Source: Marinobacterium lutimaris | GTDB taxonomy: Bacteria; Pseudomonadota; Gammaproteobacteria; Pseudomonadales; Balneatricaceae | Assembly: GCF_900108065.1 (NCBI RefSeq) | Contig: NZ_FNVQ01000006.1 | Coordinates: 1 to 64,000 of the forward strand | Direction of reading: 5' to 3' | Length of the DNA: 64,000 nucleotides | Shown here: positions 37,074-45,291 of the stretch, piece by piece | Layout of the letters: the number at the start of each line of letters is the position of its first letter | How positions within the stretch are numbered: position 1 is the first letter of the stretch | Made by a program: the position numbers and the translations under genes | Notes under the pieces: model-generated | What the model was told of the DNA's origin: nothing | Seen by the model: the letters and a program-made list of their open reading frames with translations, nothing else | The model's database searches: none

Positions 37074-37841
37074 GTGCAACACGAAGAGGATAGTTACTCC
37101 AATCATATTTCCCACCAGTTCAACGAAGAACTGGAAACGATCCGCACGCAGATGCTGACCATGGGTGGTATCGTGGAGCGCCAGGTCTACGACTCTATTG
37201 AGGCGTTGCTGACCAGCGATGAGGAGATGGCTGAGCAGGCTCGTTTGATCGACCGCCAGACCAACGAAATGGAACTTCTGATCGATGAGCAGTGCACCAA
37301 AACCATCGCTCTGCGCCAGCCAGCGGCCTCCGACCTGCGTCTGATCATCTCGATCAGCCGTGCGGTAGCCGACCTTGAGCGTATCGGTGATGAAGCGACC
37401 CGCATCGCCCAGCAGGCGATCGAGATGGCCGGGGATAGCAGCTCTTCCAAGCATGGTTTCCAGGAAGTTCGTCATATCGGCAACGTGGTGCGTGACATGG
37501 TACAGGACGTACTCACCGCCTTTGCCCGTAACGATCTTGAGCTGGCTTACCGCGTGGCCAAACAGGATCGTACCGTCGACCAGGAATATCGCACCGCCAT
37601 GCGTACTCTGGTGACCTTCATGATGGAAGATGTGCGTTCAATCTCCAGCATCATGAACGTGATCTGGGTGCTGCGTAGCCTTGAGCGTATTGGCGACCAC
37701 GCCCGCAACCTGGCCGAGCACCTGATCTACCAGGTCAGCGGCACCGACGTGCGTCACCAGAGCCTGAAAGTGATGAAGAAAACCGTGCGTGAGGGAACTC
37801 AAGCGCAGGACGACGACAGCGACGACGACGACGATAACTAA
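37074..37841 (+). CDS. phoU: Phosphate transport system regulator PhoU
   Basis: PhoU links the Pst transporter to the PhoR kinase and represses the Pho regulon when phosphate is plentiful. The 255-aa protein has the two three-helix PhoU repeats with metal-site motifs RISRAVADLERIGDEATRIA-type (residues ~88-110) and NVIWVLRSLERIGDHARNLAEHL (~185-215). Translation starts at GTG 37074 (GGAGAG upstream). The C-terminus ends in an unusual Asp-only stretch (DDDSDDDDDN). It is separated from pstB by the chemoreceptor. Confidence 0.95.
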   Translation: MQHEEDSYSNHISHQFNEELETIRTQMLTMGGIVERQVYDSIEALLTSDEEMAEQARLIDRQTNEMELLIDEQCTKTIALRQPAASDLRLIISISRAVADLERIGDEATRIAQQAIEMAGDSSSSKHGFQEVRHIGNVVRDMVQDVLTAFARNDLELAYRVAKQDRTVDQEYRTAMRTLVTFMMEDVRSISSIMNVIWVLRSLERIGDHARNLAEHLIYQVSGTDVRHQSLKVMKKTVREGTQAQDDDSDDDDDN

Positions 37842-37843
37842 GT

Positions 37844-37866
37844 AGAGTAAGGCCTGGCCTTACTCT
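37844..37866. terminator. Shared palindrome between phoU and DUF1415 gene
   Basis: AGAGTAAGGCC-T-GGCCTTACTCT, a perfect 11-bp inverted repeat. It starts 3 bp past the phoU stop and contains the stop codon of the convergent DUF1415 gene (37860-37862). No strong T-run on either side; a bidirectional 3'-end hairpin. Confidence 0.55.
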
Positions 37867-38480
37867 GTGTTGTCATCGGCTCCAGGCTCTTGTGCATCAG
37901 CTCGGGGCCAATAGTCGGCCAGCGGCGGGAAACGGGCGATCAACCCCTCCCGCCCCATCTCGCGCAGGCGCGCGATATTGCGCTCAGGTATCTGCTCCGG
38001 ATCGGCATAGCTTGCCAGCGCGCGGCTCATCTCATCCTGACGGATCAAGTGCAGCGTCGGGAAAGGCGCGCGATTGGTCCAGTGGCTTAGATCGTCCGCA
38101 TCCACGCCCTCAAACAGATAGCCCGGATGGAAACTGGCGATCTGAAACAGATCCTCCACACCCGCCTGCTCCAGCAGGGCTTCGGCATCCGCCACCAGAT
38201 CCAGAAACTCCTCGAAATCCTGCAACAGCCAGGGAGTGATCACCAGCGTTGTGGATAACTCCGCCTGCGGTGTCTCCACCAGGTCCGACAACTGCTGCAG
38301 AAAGTCTCGCAGCAGGTCATCTTCGTTGCCCGCTTCGGATACGTGATAACGAATGGTCTCGTTGCGCACCACCGGCGCGGCGAACGGGCAGAGATTCAAC
38401 CCCACCACCATGGCTTCGACCCAGGCTTGGGTCAGTGTGCGCGCCTGTTCGACCAGACGCTCATCGCTTGCAGTGCTCAT
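37860..38480 (-). CDS. DUF1415 family protein
   Basis: A 206-aa protein of the DUF1415 family, function unknown. Features match: VEAMVVGLNLCPFAAPV near the N-terminus, TTLVITPWLLQDFEEFLDLV, FQIASFHPGYLFEGVD, NRAPFPTLHLIRQDEMSRAL. No signal peptide or membrane segment, so cytosolic. The single conserved Cys in LCPFA could be functional. Convergent with phoU, divergent from ubiC. Confidence 0.85.
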   Translation of the reverse strand: MSTASDERLVEQARTLTQAWVEAMVVGLNLCPFAAPVVRNETIRYHVSEAGNEDDLLRDFLQQLSDLVETPQAELSTTLVITPWLLQDFEEFLDLVADAEALLEQAGVEDLFQIASFHPGYLFEGVDADDLSHWTNRAPFPTLHLIRQDEMSRALASYADPEQIPERNIARLREMGREGLIARFPPLADYWPRADAQEPGADDNTE

Positions 38481-38566
38481 AGGACAGTCCTAACTCAGGG
38501 ATGCTGATGATACACTCTTGCGCGCCGGATTCACCCGCTGCCAATCCAGCAACTGCAGAGGCCAAT

Positions 38567-39091
38567 GTGAAAGCGAACCGCCCCCAGCCCGAAACAGCGC
38601 GTCATTGGCGCCAGCTGAAACAGCCAATCTGGGCGCCGCGTCATCTGCGCCGCTGGCTCACCGACCACGGCTCGCTGACTCGGCTGCTCAAACGTGCCAG
38701 CAAAGGCCGTTTCTCCGTGCGCGTGGTGCGCCAGGGCTATCACCGTCCGGGGCCCGCCGAGGCTGCTGCGCTGCGTCTGAGGTCACGTCAGCAGGCGTTG
38801 ATTCGTGAGGTCTATCTCTGTGGCGCTGGCGAGCCCTGGGTCTATGCCCGAACGGTAATCCCGGTCACCACGCTGAGTGGAAGCCACCGCACCCTGAAAC
38901 TGATAGGCAGCCGCTCCCTGGGCTCACTGCTGTTCCGCGACCCGAGCATGCAGCGCCAGCCATTGCAGATCGCCCGTCTGAACGAAGGGCTCTGGGCGCG
39001 GCGTTCGGTGTTCCACCTGGAACGTAAGCCGCTGCTGGTGTGCGAGGTTTTTCTGCCGTCGCTGGAACACATACAATATCCGGCCTGCTAA
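38567..39091 (+). CDS. ubiC: Chorismate pyruvate-lyase UbiC
   Basis: UbiC makes 4-hydroxybenzoate from chorismate, the first ubiquinone step. Family features: WRQLKQPIWAPRHLRRWLTDHGSLTRLL, VRVVRQGYHRP, EVYLCGAGEPWVYARTVIP (conserved Arg), LGSLLFRDPS and the C-terminal LLVCEVFLPSL with conserved Glu. The open frame extends to ATG 38501, only 20 bp from the divergent DUF1415 start. GTG 38567 has AGAGG 5 nt upstream and gives 174 aa, near the family length; I prefer it, with 38501 and 38507 as alternatives. Followed by ubiA 80 bp downstream. Confidence 0.88.
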   Translation: MKANRPQPETARHWRQLKQPIWAPRHLRRWLTDHGSLTRLLKRASKGRFSVRVVRQGYHRPGPAEAAALRLRSRQQALIREVYLCGAGEPWVYARTVIPVTTLSGSHRTLKLIGSRSLGSLLFRDPSMQRQPLQIARLNEGLWARRSVFHLERKPLLVCEVFLPSLEHIQYPAC

Positions 39092-39171
39092 CACCGGCTG
39101 ACCGGACGCACTGTTAATATAAGTCAGGCGTAACTCCGTCAGGCGCGCTTTCTACAAGAGGCTTTAAGGCG

Positions 39172-40050
39172 ATGTCGAACACTAACAGCCAACAACCCGG
39201 CAAACTCGCCCTGTACATTCAGCTGATGCGCGCCGACCGCCCTATCGGCACCTACCTGCTGCTCTGGCCCACGCTCTGGGCGCTGTGGATCGCCGCCGAA
39301 GGCGTGCCGCCGCTGAAGCTGCTGGTGATCTTCTCGCTGGGCGTCTGGCTGACCCGCTCCGCAGGTTGCGTTATCAATGATTACGCCGACAGACATTTTG
39401 ACCGCCACGTAAAACGCACCAAGGACAGGCCCCTAACCACGGGCCGCGTCAGCGAGCGCGAAGCTCTGAGCCTGTTCGCCGGCCTGATGCTGGCCGCTTT
39501 CGTGCTGGTACTGTTCACCAACGGCATGACCATCCTGATGTCTTTCGCCGGCCTGGCTCTGGCGTTCGTCTATCCGTTTATGAAACGCCACACCCACCTG
39601 CCGCAGGTGGTACTGGGCGCCGCCTTCGGCTGGGCGATCCCCATGGCGTTCACTGCTACTCAGGAGCAGCTACCGCTGATTGCCTGGCTAATATTCCTGG
39701 CCAAGCTCGCCTGGACCGTGGCCTACGACACCATGTACGCCATGGTGGACAGGGACGATGACCTGAAGATCGGTATCAAATCCACCGCCGTGCTGTTTGG
39801 CCGTCAGGACCGCCTGATGGTGGGCCTGCTGCATCTGGTCGCACTGGGGCTGTTGATCGTTGTCGGTCACCTGGCGGGCCTTGGACTCTGGTTCCACCTG
39901 GGCCTGGCCGGCGCCGCCGTGCTGTTTGTTTATCAGCAGTGGTTGATCCGCCATCGCGAGCGCATGCCCTGCCTGAAAGCCTTCCTGAACAACCACTGGG
40001 CTGAACTTCTGGTATTGCTGGGCATCATCGCTGATTACGCAGTGAACTGA
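39172..40050 (+). CDS. ubiA: 4-hydroxybenzoate octaprenyltransferase UbiA
   Basis: Inner-membrane prenyltransferase that attaches the polyprenyl tail to 4-hydroxybenzoate in ubiquinone synthesis. The 292-aa protein has the first Asp-rich motif [20 protein letters not shown] and the second [21 protein letters not shown], plus seven to nine hydrophobic helices. The start [36 protein letters not shown] is typical. It follows ubiC and precedes phoB, a gene order shared with Pseudomonas. Confidence 0.95.
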   Translation: MSNTNSQQPGKLALYIQLMRADRPIGTYLLLWPTLWALWIAAEGVPPLKLLVIFSLGVWLTRSAGCVINDYADRHFDRHVKRTKDRPLTTGRVSEREALSLFAGLMLAAFVLVLFTNGMTILMSFAGLALAFVYPFMKRHTHLPQVVLGAAFGWAIPMAFTATQEQLPLIAWLIFLAKLAWTVAYDTMYAMVDRDDDLKIGIKSTAVLFGRQDRLMVGLLHLVALGLLIVVGHLAGLGLWFHLGLAGAAVLFVYQQWLIRHRERMPCLKAFLNNHWAELLVLLGIIADYAVN

Positions 40051-40079
40051 TAACGCACTTTCGTCGCCTGATTCTGCTA

Positions 40080-40113
40080 TTGTCATATTTGTGTAACCTA
40101 AACGTCTTGTAAT
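40080..40113 (+). promoter_or_regulatory. Pho box and -10 of phoBR
   Basis: TTGTCATATTTGTGTAAC (40080-40097), two good half sites with an ATTT spacer. Ten nt later is TGTAAT (40108-40113). Same geometry as upstream of pstS, so phoBR is likely autoregulated. Confidence 0.8.
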
Positions 40114-40155
40114 AGTCGCGATTAATAACAGCAGAATTTTTAGAGGCAGAGACTG

Positions 40156-40851
40156 ATGTCTGCATCAAAACGTGTGTTGATCGTTGACGACGAAGCTCCG
40201 ATCAGGGAAATGATTGCCGTGGCCCTTGAAATGGCCGGTTATGAGTGTCTGGAAGCGGAAAACGCGCAGCAGGCCCACGCCCTTATCCTGGATAAGAAAC
40301 CGGATATGGTGCTGCTGGACTGGATGATGCCGGGAACCAGCGGTGTCGAGTTCGCCCGCCGCCTGCGCAAGGATGAGGTCACCGCCGATGTGCCGGTGAT
40401 CATGCTGACTGCCAAAACAGACGAAGATAACAAGGTCAAAGGGCTTGAAGCCGGCGTCGACGACTACATTATCAAGCCGTTCTCCCCGCGTGAGCTGGTC
40501 GCTCGCCTGAAGGCCGTGCTGCGCCGCGCTACCCCCAAGGGCGTCGAAGAGCCGGTCACCGTTGACGGCCTGAGACTGGACCCTGTCTCCCACCGCGTCA
40601 CCGCCGATGCTGCACCGATCGAGCTGGGCCCAACCGAATTCCGACTGCTGCAGTTTTTCATGACCCATCAGGATCGTGCATACTCGCGCAGCCAGCTGCT
40701 CGACATGGTCTGGGGCGGCAACGTTTACGTCGAAGAACGGACGGTCGACGTGCATATCCGTCGCCTGCGCAAGGCGCTTGGCGAGCGGCATGATTATCTG
40801 GTACAAACCGTCCGCGGTACCGGATATCGCTTTTCTTCACAGGTCGCCTGA
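40156..40851 (+). CDS. phoB: Phosphate response regulator PhoB
   Basis: OmpR-family activator of the phosphate regulon, 231 aa. REC domain with acidic pocket DDE near residue 10, phosphoacceptor Asp at about 53-54 (MVLLDWMMPG) and KPFSPREL. The C-terminal winged helix has LGPTEFRLLQFFMTHQDRAYSRSQLLDMVWG, ERTVDVHIRRLRKAL and VRGTGYRF. phoR follows after 44 bp. Pho boxes in this window (pstS, phoB, possibly the chemoreceptor and phoU) are its expected targets. Confidence 0.96.
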   Translation: MSASKRVLIVDDEAPIREMIAVALEMAGYECLEAENAQQAHALILDKKPDMVLLDWMMPGTSGVEFARRLRKDEVTADVPVIMLTAKTDEDNKVKGLEAGVDDYIIKPFSPRELVARLKAVLRRATPKGVEEPVTVDGLRLDPVSHRVTADAAPIELGPTEFRLLQFFMTHQDRAYSRSQLLDMVWGGNVYVEERTVDVHIRRLRKALGERHDYLVQTVRGTGYRFSSQVA

Positions 40852-40895
40852 ACCTTATCAGCGACCTTAGGGACATCTTAGGGACATGAGGTCTT

Positions 40896-42206
40896 ATGCG
40901 TCACTCCAGTAATCCGATGATTTTACCCCTTGCGGGTACGGCTCTTGTGGGAGTGGTAATCGGCGGCCTGGTTTCCTACCCGGGCTGGGGCCTGGGTATC
41001 AGCCTGCTGGCATGGAGCCTGCTGCAGGCACGCCATTACAACCGACTGATGAAATGGCTGTCGAGGGAGCTGGATGAGCTGCCTCCCGAGGATACCGGCC
41101 CCTGGGGCGATCTCCTCGACCAGCTGGCACGACGCCATAAACGCGGGGTAATCCGCGAACAACGGCTGCAATCTGCAATCAGCCGCTTTCAACAGTGCAC
41201 CGCAGCTCTCTCTTCAGCCATCGTCATCATCGACCGCGACAACCACCTGGAATGGTGGAACCGCGCCGCGGGCAAACTGCTCGGTATAGACGATCGCGAC
41301 CGCGGCAAATCGATCTTCAATATCGTCCGCGACCCTCGCTTTATCCGTTATTACCGCAAGGGGGTGTACCAGGAACCTCTGCAGCTGATATCACCCAATA
41401 ATCACGACATGTACCTGCAGTACCAGGTACACCGTTTCGGCGACGACGACCGCGTCCTGGTGGCCCGTGACGTTACCCGACTGTTCAAACTGGAACAGAC
41501 CCGTCAGGACTTCGTCGCCAATGCCTCCCACGAGCTGCGCACGCCGCTGACGGTGATCAGCGGGTACCTGGAAACCTTCCTCGATCAGGAACTGCCCCGA
41601 CCGCTGCAGCGCGGTATGAGCCAGATGCAGCAACAGGCGAAGCGGATGGAAAGCCTGGTGGCAGACCTGTTGCTGCTATCCCGCCTGGAAGCGACCCAGC
41701 ACACCAGCGACGAGCAGCCGATCCATATCCACTCGCTGATCGCCCAGATCCATCGCGACGCGGCCGACCTGTCAGCCGACCGCGAACACAGTTTCAACCT
41801 GGATATAGACCCGGATTACGACCTGATCGGCCAGGAGCTGGAGCTACAGAGCGCCTTCTCCAACTTGGTGTTCAACGCCGTGCGCTACACGCCGGAAGCC
41901 GGCAATATCGAAATCAGCTGGCGCGTGGATGCCAAAGGCGGACACTTCAGCGTCAAAGACAATGGTATCGGCATCGATCCGATCCATATCCCGCGTCTCA
42001 CCGAGCGCTTTTACCGCGTCGATGAGAGCCGCTCATCGGCCAGTGGCGGCACAGGCCTGGGCCTTGCGATCGTCAAGCATGTACTGATGCGCCACGGCGC
42101 CCAGTTGAGTATCGAGAGTCGCAGCGGGATGGGCAGCACGTTCAGCTGCCACTTCCCGTCGGATATGATTCGCAGCATCAAGCAGGTCGCCAACGGCCAG
42201 CACTGA
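40896..42206 (+). CDS. phoR: Phosphate regulon sensor kinase PhoR
   Basis: Membrane histidine kinase that phosphorylates PhoB at low phosphate. The 436-aa protein has two N-terminal hydrophobic segments (about 7-40) with almost no periplasmic loop, a PAS domain (about 100-200, IVIIDRDNHLEWWNRAAGKLLG), HisKA FVANASHELRTPLTVISGYLE, and HATPase with N box LVFNAVRYTPEAG and VKDNGIGID, GGTGLGLAIVK. The short loop fits phosphate sensing through PstSCAB-PhoU. Its stop codon directly abuts the convergent cysZ stop. Confidence 0.95.
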   Translation: MRHSSNPMILPLAGTALVGVVIGGLVSYPGWGLGISLLAWSLLQARHYNRLMKWLSRELDELPPEDTGPWGDLLDQLARRHKRGVIREQRLQSAISRFQQCTAALSSAIVIIDRDNHLEWWNRAAGKLLGIDDRDRGKSIFNIVRDPRFIRYYRKGVYQEPLQLISPNNHDMYLQYQVHRFGDDDRVLVARDVTRLFKLEQTRQDFVANASHELRTPLTVISGYLETFLDQELPRPLQRGMSQMQQQAKRMESLVADLLLLSRLEATQHTSDEQPIHIHSLIAQIHRDAADLSADREHSFNLDIDPDYDLIGQELELQSAFSNLVFNAVRYTPEAGNIEISWRVDAKGGHFSVKDNGIGIDPIHIPRLTERFYRVDESRSSASGGTGLGLAIVKHVLMRHGAQLSIESRSGMGSTFSCHFPSDMIRSIKQVANGQH

Positions 42207-42986
42207 TCAGCCTCTGACTACCGCGCTACCTGTGGCGCCGGCAGTTTTGATGTGGCTGTGTTCTTCCACCCAGTAGATAGTGGCGCCTACGACCGCTGCC
42301 GGCATGATCAGCAGGTTCACAAGCGGAATCAACATGCCCACCTGCACTACCGAACCAAAGCCTACCGCGGTGAAGCGATGCGATTTCAGCAGCCGCTTCA
42401 TCTCGGGGAAGCTAACCTTGTTGTTATCCATCGGATAGTCGCAATACTGAATCGACATCATCCAGGCACCGAACAGGAACCAGACAAAAGGCATCACCAG
42501 GTTGATCACCGGGATAAAACTCAATACCAGCAGAACCAGCAGCCGCGGCAGGTAATAGAGTAGTTTCTGCACCTCGCGCTGCAACGACCGGGGTATCATT
42601 TTCACCAGCTCCGCCCAGCCTTCATCGGTACTCACCGTACCGCGCAGCTTACGCTCCACCATCTCCGACAGAAAACCGTTGAACGGCGCGGCGATAAAGT
42701 TCGCCACGATGGAGAAGCTGTAATAGACCACCACCAGTATCACCAGCGCCAGCAGCGGCCAAAGCAGGTAACGCAGAAAGTCCAGCCACTCCCAGGCGGG
42801 CAGCCAGGCATTCATCATGTAGTCGATCCAGTTGCCGAACTGGTTGATCAACAGCCAGATGGCGCCGCCAAAAAGCAGCACGTTGATAACCAGTGGGATA
42901 AGTACGAAACTGCGGATACCGGGTTCGGGCAGCATCGCCAGTCCGCGCATAAAATAGCTGGCGCCCCTGACGGGATTGGCACTCAT
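42207..42986 (-). CDS. cysZ: CysZ/EI24-family membrane protein
   Basis: CysZ mediates sulfate uptake for cysteine synthesis in E. coli. The 259-aa protein shows the family pattern: GASYFMRGLAMLPEPGIRSFVLIPLVINVLLF at the start, a central NFIAAPFNGFLSEMVERKL stretch, a LVLSFIPVINLVMPFVWFLFGAWMM helix pair, and DYPMDNNKVSFPEMKRLLKSHR. Four membrane helices are predicted. It ends immediately next to the phoR stop (convergent, zero spacing). A small membrane protein gene lies 9 bp upstream. The specific sulfate role is inferred from family. Confidence 0.88.
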   Translation of the reverse strand: MSANPVRGASYFMRGLAMLPEPGIRSFVLIPLVINVLLFGGAIWLLINQFGNWIDYMMNAWLPAWEWLDFLRYLLWPLLALVILVVVYYSFSIVANFIAAPFNGFLSEMVERKLRGTVSTDEGWAELVKMIPRSLQREVQKLLYYLPRLLVLLVLSFIPVINLVMPFVWFLFGAWMMSIQYCDYPMDNNKVSFPEMKRLLKSHRFTAVGFGSVVQVGMLIPLVNLLIMPAAVVGATIYWVEEHSHIKTAGATGSAVVRG

Positions 42987-42995
42987 AGACCCTCC

Positions 42996-43223
42996 TCAGG
43001 CCATAAAATAAACGGTAAAACGTAAAGCAACGGCGACCAGCATCAGGGTCAGGCCGACACGGTTGATTCTGAACTCCAGCGGTGTGAAGCTGATCAGCGG
43101 CTGCCAGAAACGCAGCACGGCGTGCCAGTCCTGGGTCCGTTTGACGTAAAGACCCAGCGAGGTCAGAAATACCAGCAGGCCGCCCCAGAACAGAAACGGC
43201 TCGATCATGGCCAGATAGATCAT
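42996..43223 (-). CDS. Small two-helix membrane protein
   Basis: A 75-aa hypothetical inner-membrane protein. I use ATG 43221-43223 (AAGGA 5 nt upstream) instead of the ATG at 43238. Two hydrophobic segments are visible: IEPFLFWGGLLVFLTSLGLYV and VGLTLMLVAVALRFTVYFM, separated by a basic loop (KRTQDWHAVLRFWQPL). It is 9 bp upstream of cysZ and probably co-transcribed. No function recognised. Confidence 0.6.
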   Translation of the reverse strand: MIYLAMIEPFLFWGGLLVFLTSLGLYVKRTQDWHAVLRFWQPLISFTPLEFRINRVGLTLMLVAVALRFTVYFMA

Positions 43224-43309
43224 CGCAATCCTTCTCAAGCACTTGGGTTGGACCGGGGACTGCTGAACTGACGCACAGGCCCCGCCTTTTTCAGTGAACG
43301 GAGATTAAC

Positions 43310-44251
43310 ATGAAAGCGATACGACTCCACGCCTTCGGCACAGCGGAAAACCTGACCCTGGACGAGGTGGAGACGCCGCAACCGGGCCGCGGTGAAGTAC
43401 GGATCCGCAACCGCGCCGCGGGCATCAACCCAATCGACTGGAAAACCTGCGCCGGTGGCGGCGCCAGTGCTGCTATCGGTGAGCTGCCGTTTATCCCGGG
43501 CTGGGAATGCGCCGGTACGGTGGACAAGGTCGGTGAGGGTGTCAGCGACTTCAAGGAGGGCGACGAGGTATTCGCCTTTATCCGCTTCCCGGAAGCCGCT
43601 GGCTGCTACGCCGAATACACCTGCGCACCGGCGAACCAGATCGCACTGCGTCCCGAGTCCCTGAGCGCTGAAGCGGCAGCCGGTCTCGGTCTTGCCGGCC
43701 TGACCGCCTGGCAGGCGTTGCACGACAAGGCACAGGTCAAAGAGGGGCAGAGAGTACTGGTATTGGCTGCCGCCGGTGGCGTCGGCCATATCGCCGTGCA
43801 GCTGGCCAAGGCGGCCGGCGCCTATGTGATCGGCACCGCCTCCGCTGCCAACCAGGATTTTATCCACAGCCTGGGCTGCGATGAGTGTATCGATTACTCC
43901 AGCGCCAACCTGGCGGTCAGCGTCAACGATGTGGATATCGTTATCGACGGCGTCGGTGGCGACACCGCTATTGAGGCGCTGCACTGTCTGAAATCAGACG
44001 GCATTCTGGTGACCCTGCCATCGGTGACTGCTGCAGAGGTGATGGCAGCGGCAGAGAAGGGGGGTTATCGCGTGCTCGGTATCCGCGTCGAACCTAACGG
44101 CAGCCAGCTGGCGGAACTGGCGGCACTCGCAGGAGACGGCAAACTGAGCCTGTCACTGGGCGGCTCTATTCCCCTGGCAGAGGTAGCCCGCGCCCATCAG
44201 CTCAGCGCCAGCGGCCATCAGCGCGGCAAGCTGGTACTGAGCATCAATTAG
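43310..44251 (+). CDS. NADP-dependent oxidoreductase, MDR superfamily
   Basis: A 313-aa medium-chain dehydrogenase/reductase of the zinc-free quinone-oxidoreductase type. Visible: MKAIRLHAFGTAENL start, substrate-domain motif GINPIDWKTC, GWECAGTVDKVGEGVSDFKEGDEVFAF, and the nucleotide fold VLVLAAAGGVGHIAVQLAKAAGAYVIGTAS. The structural-zinc cysteine cluster of alcohol dehydrogenases is absent. Likely NADPH-dependent reduction of quinones or enones; the substrate cannot be read from sequence. Single plus-strand gene flanked by minus-strand genes. Confidence 0.85.
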   Translation: MKAIRLHAFGTAENLTLDEVETPQPGRGEVRIRNRAAGINPIDWKTCAGGGASAAIGELPFIPGWECAGTVDKVGEGVSDFKEGDEVFAFIRFPEAAGCYAEYTCAPANQIALRPESLSAEAAAGLGLAGLTAWQALHDKAQVKEGQRVLVLAAAGGVGHIAVQLAKAAGAYVIGTASAANQDFIHSLGCDECIDYSSANLAVSVNDVDIVIDGVGGDTAIEALHCLKSDGILVTLPSVTAAEVMAAAEKGGYRVLGIRVEPNGSQLAELAALAGDGKLSLSLGGSIPLAEVARAHQLSASGHQRGKLVLSIN

Positions 44252-44264
44252 ATCCAGCGACAGG

Positions 44265-44744
44265 TTACTGGCCGGCGGCCTCTGCGTTCTCGGTCAGTAG
44301 CCCAGCCTGCGCTGGGTTATTACTGCAGAAATACTGCTGCTGGCGCAGCAGCACACGGCAACCCTCACCACGGATATCCTGATCCCAGCAGGTTTCCCGC
44401 GCCCAGACTTTCTCCTCTTCGGTTTTCTCTTCCTGGTAGGCAGGCACGTTGTCACAGAAGGTCGCTGAGTCTGAAGCGGTCTCCAGGCAGGCATTCAGAA
44501 ACTTGCCGTAGCGAACGGTGCAGCTGAAGCCGGTACACTGGGTATCGAACTCCTGCAGCGCCTCATCCAGACACTCCTGCTGATCGTGGGTGCGGCCATA
44601 CTCAAGCCCCGCCTCGCGGTAAACCAACGCGTCTTCGGCGCGTTCCCGGTTGAACTCCTCGACAATAGAATCTTTCTTGAGCCAGAGATAACCCACGCCC
44701 AACACCGCGATCGCCAACAGCGTCAGCAGGATCTTTTTCATCAT
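44265..44744 (-). CDS. Hypothetical Cys-rich membrane-anchored protein
   Basis: A 159-aa protein with one N-terminal hydrophobic helix (about 5-22), probably an uncleaved anchor or a signal peptide, and a polar exported domain with eight Cys (QECLDE, TQCTGFSCTVR, NACLE, TFCDN, ETCWDQ, EGCRV, YFCSNN). This suggests a disulfide-stabilised periplasmic domain. I do not recognise the family. It follows the 94-aa membrane protein gene by 19 bp on the same strand. Confidence 0.65.
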   Translation of the reverse strand: MMKKILLTLLAIAVLGVGYLWLKKDSIVEEFNRERAEDALVYREAGLEYGRTHDQQECLDEALQEFDTQCTGFSCTVRYGKFLNACLETASDSATFCDNVPAYQEEKTEEEKVWARETCWDQDIRGEGCRVLLRQQQYFCSNNPAQAGLLTENAEAAGQ

Positions 44745-44763
44745 TGCAGAGACTCCGGAAAAC

Positions 44764-45048
44764 TCAGGAACGGCCCTTGTAAAGACCGATAAGACTGAAG
44801 AAAAGGCCCACCACAGACAGCAACATGCCGCCGTTGACCAAGAGCGGATGACGCATCATGAAAGGAACAAAGGGATACTCGCCAGAGGAGACGCACTGGG
44901 CTTCGGCGTAGTGCCAGGCGCCGCCGCCATCGAGACAGGCATCCACCTGAGCCTGTTCAATCATGTACCCGGCCATCAGCGCCAGCGGCGGAACAATCAG
45001 CAGCAAAAGACCCAGTCGCAGCATGAAGGAAGCTATGGACAAGTTCAT
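44764..45048 (-). CDS. Small two-helix membrane protein with exported Cys loop
   Basis: A 94-aa protein: helix 1 about 8-30 (MLRLGLLLLIVPPLALMAGYMI), an exported loop with two Cys (VDACLDGGGAWHYAEAQCVSS), and helix 2 about 70-90. The loop resembles the short CLDxGGxW...C motif in other small hypothetical envelope proteins. Function unknown. Likely co-transcribed with the downstream 159-aa Cys-rich gene. Confidence 0.6.
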   Translation of the reverse strand: MNLSIASFMLRLGLLLLIVPPLALMAGYMIEQAQVDACLDGGGAWHYAEAQCVSSGEYPFVPFMMRHPLLVNGGMLLSVVGLFFSLIGLYKGRS

Positions 45049-45059
45049 GGCATCTCAGG

Positions 45060-45152
45060 CTTACAGGCTGGCTCACTATCAAGGCGGACTTTTGCAGGCG
45101 TAGTGGCGCTACGGCAAAAAAGTCCAACGCAGCGAGTGGGCCAGCCTGCAAG
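45060..45152. repeat. Palindromic intergenic element 1
   Basis: 93 bp that folds on itself end to end. The outer arms are 45060-45077 (CTTACAGGCTGGCTCACT) and 45135-45152, matching at 16 of 18 positions; inner GGACTTTTGC/GCAAAAAAGTCC arms follow, then a central CGTAG-tggcg-CTACG. It carries no gene. Architecture is like a REP/MITE-type dispersed repeat. Confidence 0.65.
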
Positions 45153-45165
45153 CCCCGGAGGGCGC

Positions 45166-45257
45166 GGCATGAAGCACCCATCTACGGCGTTGAGCTTTTT
45201 GCCAAGGGCTACTGCCATTGGCGGCAAAGCTCGCCTTGCATCTGGGCACTTCATGCC
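45166..45257. repeat. Palindromic intergenic element 2
   Basis: 92 bp, a second end-to-end palindrome 13 bp after the first. Outer arms GGCATGAAG (45166-45174) and CTTCATGCC (45249-45257); inner AGCTTTTTGCC/GGCAAAGCT; centre GCCAA...TTGGC. The sequence differs from element 1. It ends 34 bp past the stop of the DUF416 gene. Confidence 0.65.
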
Positions 45258-45291
45258 ACGCTGAGACGCTATAGAATTGGTCATAGCTTCC

